From Dendrophyllia cribrosa (Eukaryota; Cnidaria; Anthozoa; Scleractinia; Dendrophylliidae): DNA of 64,000 nucleotides. The first letter of the stretch is position 1; each line of letters opens with the position of its first letter. Where the stretch lies: the NCBI GenBank assembly GCA_024195265.1, contig JAJLRJ010000010.1:39511298-39575297 (forward strand), in the 5' to 3' direction. The notes below the pieces were generated by a model. The model searched no databases, was not told the origin of the DNA, and saw nothing but the letters and a program-made list of their open reading frames with translations. Shown here in pieces: positions 56,581 through 64,000 of this stretch. The translations under genes were made by a program, and so were the position numbers.

Positions 56581-56806
56581 AGTTTGACTAGATCTAGTTT
56601 CTTTTTACTTTCTCTTTTATGACAAGATGTATACATATTGTACTCGACATACTTTATTTTGTTGATTGTTACAACGTACATGTAGTGTAGTTTAAGTCTT
56701 ACACTTCTTGAACATGAACCTGTAGTCTGCTAGAACTTATGTCAACATGAAAACCGGTCCACTAATCACAACCAGACATGGTAATATGATGAATACATGG
56801 ATTTTA

Positions 56807-56885
56807 TACTATGTTCAGCGGTCTCACTTAAGCGTATATAAGGAGAATCCATTCTACATTCGCTCTCCTTTCTCGCACGTCCGTG
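56807..56885 (+). promoter_or_regulatory. Promoter-like repeat, copy 1
   Basis: A 78-bp segment containing GCGTATATAAGGAG, a TATA box in good context, then pyrimidine-rich CTCTCCTTTCTCGCACG. It is identical to 62605-62684. Downstream is a short open frame (56965-57258) of unknown worth rich in Pro and Gln. Confidence 0.5.
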
Positions 56886-57248
56886 TCCTGTACGTTTATA
56901 TGGCTCACGCTCCATAAATCGCAGTTCAAGTTCAACGACCTCGGCAGGAACAAGAAGCCGTTCGTTGCAGCCCAAGTTGTACTTTACCAGCCCCAACAGC
57001 TTTCCTCAAACCCAAGCTGTCCTTCCCAACGTATTACCACCAGCTCCACCTCAAAACGACGCTGTTTTACACCCTGAACCAGCAGCACAAGGCACAGCAC
57101 AATGCTCAGCACAAGGCGCTGCTCTAGCTTATGAAATCTCTCTTGAGGTTTGCCAAGTTTATTTATATCTGTTTCCCTTCCCTCCTGTTTCGTCCTCGTT
57201 TACTTGTATTCAATACATTGTTAAACCGGGCTGCCTTTTATTCTTATG

Positions 57249-57760
57249 TTTATACTGAATTTGATATTTGTTCGCCCTGCTCTGAACGCTTCGCCCTTTC
57301 ATTGGACGTTTTGCGGGCTGTTTTATAAATTTGATATTTGTTCGCCCTGCTTTGAACGTTTCGCCATTTTGGCGTCTTGCGGGCTGTTTATAAATCTTGT
57401 ATTTGTTCGCCCTGCTTTCAACAATTATCCTTTTGGGCGTTTGCGAGCTGTTTATAAATTTGATATTTATTCGCCCTGCTTTGAACGATTGCCCTTTGGG
57501 CGTTTGCGGGCTGTTTATAAATTTAATATTTGTTCGCCCTGCTTTGAACGTTTCGCCATTTTGGCGTCTTGCGGGCTGTTTATAAATCTTGTATTTGTTC
57601 GCCCTGCTTTCAACGATTATCCTTTTGGGCGTTTGCGATCTGTTCATAAATTTGATATTTATTCGCCCTGCTTTGAACGATTGCCCTTTGGGCTTTTGCG
57701 GGCTCTTTATAAATTTGATATTTGTCGCCCTGGTTTGAACATTTCGCCCTTTGGGCTTTA
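57249..57760. repeat. Minisatellite, 63-66-bp unit with three-unit higher order
   Basis: Eight units, each containing TTTGATATTTGTTCGCCCTG and ending in TTGC. Unit starts fall at about 57249, 57315, 57381, 57445, 57508, 57573, 57637 and 57700. Units 57315-57507 and 57508-57699 are two copies of a three-unit block. Long open frames on both strands here are a by-product of the repeat. Confidence 0.9.
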
Positions 57761-58088
57761 TATTCGCTAACTTTTGCCCTTCCGTCCTGCTATTACGCGC
57801 TGTTTGTATTATATGTGTTACCTCTGCTTTTACATTTGGTCCTCTTGGATTTTGTGATATTTTAATTTGCATATCAAATTCATATTTTTGCGTGTTTGTT
57901 TGTTGTTCACCCTACTTTTAAAGTTTTGTCCTCGTACATGTAGGCTTCACGGGCTGTCATTTGTCTACTATTTACAGCGCTTATATTTCGCAAGTCCTTG
58001 CTAGCACGCCCTTGCTCTTTCACAAGTCTCTGCATTGTCCCAGGGATCTTCCCTTTGTCATATTGCCCTCGCATTTTACTCCTTTGTA

Positions 58089-58089
58089 T

Positions 58090-58123
<34 letters not shown>
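58089..58123. repeat. Poly-G homopolymer
   Basis: About 35 consecutive G, about 180 bp from the 3' end of the LINE. Confidence 0.95.
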
Positions 58124-58390
58124 CGGATTGGCTCCTTAGTTTTTTCACATCACTTAGGTTCGTTATAATGGCGGTGCCTGGAGGGCTCACAACGTCCCTC
58201 TCGGATTACCGGGCGCGAGGGCCGCCATTTCCCGGGTTTACTCTTAGTTTTAGAGGTTTTGTTAAAGTTTAAGATCCCTTTCCCTCTCGGGATTATTTAC
58301 TCATAACATAACATAACATAACATAACATATTTTATTTGCATTTCCATATAACATTGATGGTATTGCAATAACAATGAATATAATAGTTA

Positions 58391-61300
58391 CTAATTACGG
58401 ATTAACAAATCATCACGCCTCAAGGACGCTTCATATATAAAATGACTCATTTTTTTACAAATCACGGGATCTATGCTATTGAAGAAAAATACAATAAGGT
58501 CTTCGTCTGTTAAATCCTTAAAACTTGCACAATAATTTCTAATATCGTAAAATAAGTTGTTCCGTAAATCAACATATGAGACGCAGTCGAAGAGGAAATG
58601 ACACTCGTCTTCTACATTTTTTGAATGGCAGCATTCGCAGCTCCTTAGTTCTCTTGGTGTTAAAGGCTTTGTATGTCTTCCTTTTTCAATTTGTAGGTTA
58701 TGGTTTCCAACTCTAAATTTGGCAAGCATTCTCCTGTGTCTCATATTCTTGACTAGGTCATAACAAATAGAACTGTTGGTATTATTTTTAAATTTGTAAT
58801 AAAAATTTAGTTTAGTATTCATTTTAATAAGTTTCATTTGGTGCGCTATAGAGTCTTTCTCTATATTCGAAGAAAGAGTGGATACATATTGTTTTAATGA
58901 GTTGGGGTTTTTGTTAAAAATAGAAAAACTAGAACTTGTGGTTTGATCATATTTTATCAATAGCTTATTTATTGAGTTCATGAAGCTTTGATCGTTTGAT
59001 ATGGCAAGATTTTCCGAGATATACAGACATTGCTTAGCTATATTATTCTCGGGCAAGGCTTTAAGGTGTAACCAAAAATGTAATACATTACGATAAATTC
59101 GTGATTTCAGAGATAATCTTCCTATTTCATTTCGTGCCGCCACATTTGGTGCCCGTTTGTTAAGTCCAAGATAATATTTGAAAAATTGTGAATGAAGTCG
59201 TTCAACTGGATCTTTTTCCCATTTTTGAAGATTCATATTATCATAGGCTCCCCAGACTTCTGAATTATAAAGTAAGATAGGTGAAAAAAGGCTATCGAAT
59301 AATTTGTTACAAATCTTGATCGGAAACTTACAATAATCTAAAAAACGCTTCGTCGCAAATATAGAACGTCTTGTTTTTTCAATGGATTTTTGTTTAGAAA
59401 TTGTGAAGCTACCGTTACTAGATATCGTAGATCCTAGATACGTATAACTAGGAACATTGTCTATTTTTGAGTCGTCTAAGAAGAAAGAATGTTTTTCTAA
59501 AATGGTCTTTCTACATTGTTTCTGAAAGATCATTACTTTGGTTTTTTGAGTGTTGACAGACATCAAGGATTCTTTACAAAATTGTTGTAGAGAGTTGATA
59601 CTCCTTTGCAGACCAACGGCACTAGTAGAAATTAGTACTAAGTCATCAGCATATAAAAGCAAATTTAGCCGTGAGCCGTTAGGCAAGATAATGGGGTCTA
59701 AACCTTGGGTATTTTCTAATCTCGAAGGAATATCGTTTAAATAGAGGTTGAATAAGAGGGGTGACAAGATACAACCTTGGCGCACTCCTCTGTTATAATT
59801 AAAATATTCAGATCTCATAGTATCAGCTTTGACACAGCATTGCGACTTGGAATATATGTTAGCAATAAGGTTGAAAAATTGTCCACCTATACCATAATCG
59901 AGTAAACGCTTTAGTAAGCCAGGATGCCAAATGGAATCAAAAGCTTTCCTGAAATCCACAAAACAACAAAATAATTTTCCTCGAGGTGTATTAGTTACAT
60001 ATTTGTCAATCAGTGTACGTAACGCGAAAATATGATCAGTTGTTCTATTACCAGGGAGAAAACCGATTTGAGAATTATGTAAAAGATTGTTATCTTTTAA
60101 AAATAAGTGAAGTCTTGAATTAAGAATAATGCAAAACAGTTTACCTAAACAACTTGTCACACATATCCCTCTATAATTAGAGGGATTAGATCTATCGCCA
60201 GATTTATAAATAGCGGTTATCACTCCCTTTGTCCAAATATCCGGATATATTCCTGACTTTATAATAAGATTAAATAACTTAAATAATATTGGAATTAATT
60301 TATCTCCACCACATTTTAACATCTCATTTCGAATTCTATCAACCCCAGGTGTTTTCTTATTCTTAAGTTTTTTGATTGCGGCTTTTATTTCAGTCTGGGA
60401 AATGGGCAAATCTAACACAGTACCAAGTGAATCGGATACACCATGTACCTTCGTTTCCCTGACAGTCGCTACCTGATCAAGCGAGAGGTTTGATTCGCTG
60501 ATCGTCGAGTGTAGATGTCGAAAGTGTTCAAGGAGCTCGGTCACAGGGACTGTCGACTGCTGGTTATGATTAGAATTGTTATCAGAATTAAGACGTTTGA
60601 GTGATGACCAAAATTGACTAGGATTTGTATCTTTAACAAGATTGTCAATACTTTCATTATAAAAAGTTTGTTTTTTTCTTCGTAACAGCGATTTATATCC
60701 TTTATTTATTTCATTATATTGCTGTCGTAGAGAAAGATTTAGTGGTGCCTTATGAAGTTTGTTGGCGGCCTGTTTAAATAAAACCCTTAAATTTTTACAT
60801 TCTACATCAAACCAAGGTTGCGAAGATTTTCGTTTTCTCTTTTTTGTTAAAAATAATGAGCTTTTAGCGGCCGACTCAATAATGTTGTTGAACTGAGAAA
60901 CAGCTTGATTAACACCTTCTGAGTTGCAGCCAAAGCTATTGGCATTAAATTCTTCAATCAATCTACTGATGTCTGGTGATTTAAGAGAATTACTAAATTT
61001 TTCCTTTGAATCATCCTTCCATGCAAATTGTACCGGAAGAGAGTGTAAACTCCCCCTGTCTAAATTTTGGTCGTGTTGTATTGAGGGTGTCACATTAAGC
61101 CAACATATAAGCTGGGAATGGTCAGAGAGGGATGTAGGCGTTTTTACTATGAAACTATCAAATGATTTAAGTAATTCATGGCTTACTATAAAATAATCTA
61201 CCGTACTGAAACCCTGATGTCCGTTAAAGGTGATCCTTCCTAATGAGTCGCCCTTCAGCCTACCGTTAAGAAAACGTAAATCCAAAGCTTTGCATATTTC

Positions 61301-61948
61301 CAATATAGATTTACCGTTACTGTTAACGTGACTATCTAGGTTTTTTCTTTTAGAAACATCCGAGAGCAGAGGAGCGCAATCCACAGGGGAGTGTGCTGAG
61401 TTATCGGTCTCGATAAAATCATCAAGGATTCCTGTACGGGCATTAAGATCGCCTGCTATAATTACCTTCCCAAGACTTTGAAATAAATTGATGTCATTTG
61501 TCAAATCAGTAAAAACGTCAGGATTGAAATACAACGAATCACTAGGGGGAATGTAGCATGAGCATAAATATATGTCTTCCTGTGTGTTAAAAAATACTTT
61601 ATCTAATTTACACCAAATAAAATCATGTGAACTTTTTACAATGCTAACACCTTTTTTCAGAGAGGGTATTACCGCAAGGAGTATTCCTCCAGAAAATCTA
61701 CCCGAACGTTTAGCATTTAATTTTTTGGGTGAATTAACAGAAATAATATCAAAACCTGGGATTTCCAAAGCTTCATGGCCCCAAATTTCGGAAAGAATCA
61801 AAAAACCACAATTCTTAATACTATTCAAAAACTCACTATGTAACAACTTATTGTCAAAAACAGAACGTTTGCTAAGTCCGTTGATATTCCAACAGCTTAG
61901 TTGGAGTAAATGCGGTAATATGTGCTGCTGGTTTCTACCATAGCACAT
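58391..61948 (-). CDS. LINE endonuclease-reverse transcriptase
   Basis: Intact, 1,185 residues. The N-terminal apurinic-like endonuclease (about 15-290) shows LSCWNINGLS, a Glu in LSEIWG, AGDLNARTG and SLSDHSQL, the metal and catalytic residues. The reverse transcriptase has NYRGICVTSCLGKLF, FVDFRKAFDSIW (near 663), GVRQGCILSPLLFNLYLN and LLYADDLVLI (near 766). The C terminus has a Cys-His cluster, CECCHSKNVEDECHFLFDC, near 1103. It nicks target DNA and primes cDNA synthesis there. With no stops or frameshifts, this copy could be active. The ATG at 61948 gives MCYGRNQQHIL before the endonuclease; a first ORF was not identified with confidence. Confidence 0.95.
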   Translation of the reverse strand: MCYGRNQQHILPHLLQLSCWNINGLSKRSVFDNKLLHSEFLNSIKNCGFLILSEIWGHEALEIPGFDIISVNSPKKLNAKRSGRFSGGILLAVIPSLKKGVSIVKSSHDFIWCKLDKVFFNTQEDIYLCSCYIPPSDSLYFNPDVFTDLTNDINLFQSLGKVIIAGDLNARTGILDDFIETDNSAHSPVDCAPLLSDVSKRKNLDSHVNSNGKSILEICKALDLRFLNGRLKGDSLGRITFNGHQGFSTVDYFIVSHELLKSFDSFIVKTPTSLSDHSQLICWLNVTPSIQHDQNLDRGSLHSLPVQFAWKDDSKEKFSNSLKSPDISRLIEEFNANSFGCNSEGVNQAVSQFNNIIESAAKSSLFLTKKRKRKSSQPWFDVECKNLRVLFKQAANKLHKAPLNLSLRQQYNEINKGYKSLLRRKKQTFYNESIDNLVKDTNPSQFWSSLKRLNSDNNSNHNQQSTVPVTELLEHFRHLHSTISESNLSLDQVATVRETKVHGVSDSLGTVLDLPISQTEIKAAIKKLKNKKTPGVDRIRNEMLKCGGDKLIPILFKLFNLIIKSGIYPDIWTKGVITAIYKSGDRSNPSNYRGICVTSCLGKLFCIILNSRLHLFLKDNNLLHNSQIGFLPGNRTTDHIFALRTLIDKYVTNTPRGKLFCCFVDFRKAFDSIWHPGLLKRLLDYGIGGQFFNLIANIYSKSQCCVKADTMRSEYFNYNRGVRQGCILSPLLFNLYLNDIPSRLENTQGLDPIILPNGSRLNLLLYADDLVLISTSAVGLQRSINSLQQFCKESLMSVNTQKTKVMIFQKQCRKTILEKHSFFLDDSKIDNVPSYTYLGSTISSNGSFTISKQKSIEKTRRSIFATKRFLDYCKFPIKICNKLFDSLFSPILLYNSEVWGAYDNMNLQKWEKDPVERLHSQFFKYYLGLNKRAPNVAARNEIGRLSLKSRIYRNVLHFWLHLKALPENNIAKQCLYISENLAISNDQSFMNSINKLLIKYDQTTSSSFSIFNKNPNSLKQYVSTLSSNIEKDSIAHQMKLIKMNTKLNFYYKFKNNTNSSICYDLVKNMRHRRMLAKFRVGNHNLQIEKGRHTKPLTPRELRSCECCHSKNVEDECHFLFDCVSYVDLRNNLFYDIRNYCASFKDLTDEDLIVFFFNSIDPVICKKMSHFIYEASLRRDDLLIRN

Positions 61949-62033
61949 GATAGAAAGAAGAAAAAAAAAAAACGATGTGTACTAGATTAAATATCCTAAG
62001 GAATGGCGCCCCGTAGTTCTGTCTTTGTTTCAG

Positions 62034-62388
62034 TTTTGGCCCCGCTTTTGTTTTGTGATTTAACAGTTAAGTCCCACATGATTTATTTTTTTTTGCGGGT
62101 TAACAGTTATGCCCCGCTTTGTTCTGTGGGTTAACAGTTTAGTCCCACATCATTTAATTTTGCGGGTTAACAGTTTTGGCCCCCGCTTTGTTCTGTGTGT
62201 TAACAGTTTAGTCCCACACGTGTCAATACTCGCGGGTTAGAGTTTGGGCCACTTTGTTTTTGTAGCTTAACAGTTTAGTTCCACATCATTTAATATTTGC
62301 GGCTTAATAGTTTTGCCCCCGCTTGTTTGTGGACTAATACTTTAGTCCTACATGTGTTACCATTTGCGCGTTGACAGTTTTGCGCTTT
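62034..62388. repeat. Tandem repeats in the presumed LINE 5' UTR
   Basis: About five dimers of 66 bp, alternating GGGTTAACAGTTTTGGCCCC and GGGTTAACAGTTTAGTCCCA halves, diverged toward 62388. Tandem monomers upstream of the ORF recall promoter monomers in other LINEs, but that role is inferred. Confidence 0.8.
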
Positions 62389-62550
62389 TCCCTCTACGCC
62401 TTCAGGCGTAAAGCGTTCTTGTTCCCCTCTTTCACGGGTTTCAGTTTGGGTGTTGGATGTTATTTTGGGTTGAGTCTGGGGTTGAGTATGGGGCGTCTGT
62501 CGGTTCTGTCCCTGTGATCCTGGTACCCCGCTGCTAAGACTGCTAAGGAC

Positions 62551-62876
62551 GCCAGGTCTCCCATTCTCATTATATAAGTGCAAGTGAGACCGGTGAGAAT
62601 AGTTTACTATGTTCAGCGGTCTCACTTAAGCGTATATAAGGAGAATCCATTCTACATTCGCTCTCCTTTCTCGCACGTCCGTGGATTAGTGTTATGGCAC
62701 TTAGTGAGGTCTTTAACTTTATCCATCTGGTCTCGTTTGCACTTCCTGCGGTCTCTCTCAACAGTTTTTTCCCACCCTTCCCGCCCTATTTCCCTCTCCG
62801 CTGCTGTTGAGAGCGTCCGCCAGGTCTCCCATTCTCATTATATAAGTGCAAGTGAGACCGGTGAGAATAGTTTACT
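62551..62876. repeat. 58-bp direct repeats flanking promoter-like repeat copy 2
   Basis: 62551-62608 and 62819-62876 are identical (core CATTCTCATTATATAAGTGC). Read on the minus strand each is GGTCTCACTTGCACTTATATA onward, a diverged partner of the plus-strand promoter repeat between them (62605-62684, GGTCTCACTTAAGCGTATAT). TATA-bearing units thus face both ways. Confidence 0.7.
62605..62684 (+). promoter_or_regulatory. Promoter-like repeat, copy 2
   Basis: Identical over about 78 bp to 56807-56885, including CGTATATAAGGAG. The copies are 5.8 kb apart in direct orientation and bracket the minisatellite and the LINE. Confidence 0.5.
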
Positions 62877-62884
62877 TTTTGTGG

Positions 62885-64000
62885 TAACAGTAAGGCAACC
62901 GGCTGAAGGACCTACACTACCACTTTTAAAAGAACAAATCCCTGTTAAGAATTAAAAACTGCAAAAAAAAAAATTCCGGTTTGAGAACCTTAACTTTTCA
63001 TTAAATTGTAATCCGAAAATCTGAGGGTGGTTTTGAACATCCCGAACAGATATTAATTAATCAAGATCAGGAAGCTGTAGTTTTGATAAAAAGAAATCTA
63101 CATGTAGTAATTTTTTTTCTTTATGGTTTTAAGCTTCAAAGATAGAAACTAAGGTAGCTCAGGCACAATACATGTACATGTATCGCATTAATGTCAATGT
63201 TCTTTGTTTACACTTTAAATAGAAGACCCAGAGTCTTTTATTGCCACTTTCATCTTTCTGGATCCAATGGTTTGCAGTCCAGAATTTTAAATTCCCTGAT
63301 CAGTCCATCAGATCACCATCTTGAATACATGCCTAGAACAAAATTACAACAGGTTAGATGTACTACCTAAACTGAATGGAGACTACTGTATAATTCAAGG
63401 AAAACGTAGATATTAGGGGCACTAATTTAGAATGGTTTCCTTGAAACAAGTTAGATTATTTGAGGAAGTACAAAAATTCATTAGTGGAAACATGTGATTC
63501 CAAAAAACCTTTTTCAACAACTGTTCTATTTCTCCACACATGTACATGTAACAAGGGGACATATCGTCAACAGACCTTACTATACATGTAGTTATATAGT
63601 TACAACACTTACTCCACAGCCCTGACACTAACATGTACAAGTGAAAACCCTCACAGGCATTACAGGGCATATGGGTTCAACTGACAACACTAAAACATTT
63701 CAAGGTGCTATTTGGCAAAAAGTTAATACAGCTCATTGGGCCACGGGTGACAGTAAAGTGCTAACCTTGTCAAACAAGGTTTATTTTGTAGCTAAGTATT
63801 TGTTTTGGTGGCCACAAATGTTACTGCCATTGCCAACTGATAGCAATCAGCAATACATATTGATTCAAATTTTCAACATTCCACACTTATACTGATCAGC
63901 ATCACATTTCTTCTTGTGATATGAATGCTTAATTAATCAGAGAGGTCATGAGAATTAAGGATATGATCACCCAAGATCAGTTATCTTGATATTTAAACAG
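62885..64000. other. Gene-less stretch
   Basis: Short frames at 63422-63670 (minus) and 63641-63895 (plus) show no recognisable motif. No splice-bounded exon, RNA gene or clear transposon end is seen. Confidence 0.5.

Larger units (their letters stand above)
58303..62400 (-). mobile_element. Full-length LINE (APE-type non-LTR retrotransposon)
   Basis: On the minus strand: a presumed 5' UTR with tandem repeats (62034-62388), one long ORF (61948 to 58391), a short 3' UTR with AATAAA, and a (TTATG)n tail at 58303-58335. The left limit of the 5' UTR is not certain. Clade within the CR1/L2-like group is a guess from domain order. Confidence 0.85.

Noticed and set aside
57210..57872. 220- and 174-codon ORFs on opposite strands
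   Set aside because: Both are reading frames of the same minisatellite; repeat length near a multiple of three keeps them open.
63422..63895. Two short ORFs near the right edge
   Set aside because: Overlapping on opposite strands, with no motif and no splice signals.
1..64000. CRISPR array or bacterial operon content
   Set aside because: Spliced genes, poly(A) signals and eukaryotic transposons throughout; repeats found are tandem or inverted with no spacer pattern.

Overview
The window is animal nuclear DNA: AT-rich, with short exons joined by GT-AG introns and dense families of small transposons. Gene content, intron-rich ferritins with secreted members, an Ngaro-type tyrosine-recombinase retrotransposon and many TTAA-flanked MITEs fit a cnidarian, most likely a stony coral. 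The organism assignment is inference; the sequence names no species.

Layout. 1-4.4 kb: repeats and one uncharacterised minus-strand exon-like ORF. 4.5-12.7 kb: a head-to-head pair, a pterin-4a-carbinolamine dehydratase gene (minus, two exons) and PEX19 (plus, seven exons, ending in a CaaX box), whose start codons lie only 91 bp apart. 15.8-48.4 kb: three ferritin genes in tandem on the minus strand. Ferritin A (15.8-19.1 kb) is cytosolic, carries a canonical iron-responsive element in its 5' UTR and has two intact, mutually exclusive last exons. Ferritin B (27.1-34.9 kb) is secreted and divergent, with two ferroxidase ligands changed. Ferritin C (39.3-48.4 kb) is secreted with a complete ferroxidase centre; its first coding exon is only the ATG. 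Between A and B lie a SAM-domain exon and a nearly complete 4.9 kb Ngaro element (ORF1, RT-RNase H, tyrosine recombinase, split direct repeats A1..B1-A2..B2). A 5'-truncated LINE sits in a ferritin B intron.

49.5-55.9 kb: two homologous terminal-inverted-repeat elements in direct tandem, each bounded by the same 9-bp duplication (GACACCGCG), Mutator-like in signature, the first carrying exon-like sequence. 56.2-58.1 kb: a GTAAAG-motif-rich tract, a promoter-like repeat and a minisatellite with a three-unit higher-order period. 58.3-62.4 kb: an intact LINE with one 1185-residue endonuclease-RT ORF on the minus strand, with tandem repeats in its presumed 5' UTR. 62.9-64 kb: no gene seen.

Together the resident genes cover tetrahydrobiopterin recycling, peroxisome membrane biogenesis, and iron storage in cytosol and secretory pathway. 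Only the cytosolic ferritin shows an IRE, so only it is predicted to be under IRP translational control. Exon coordinates were derived by hand from splice signals, reading phase and family similarity; no alignment or transcript data were available.
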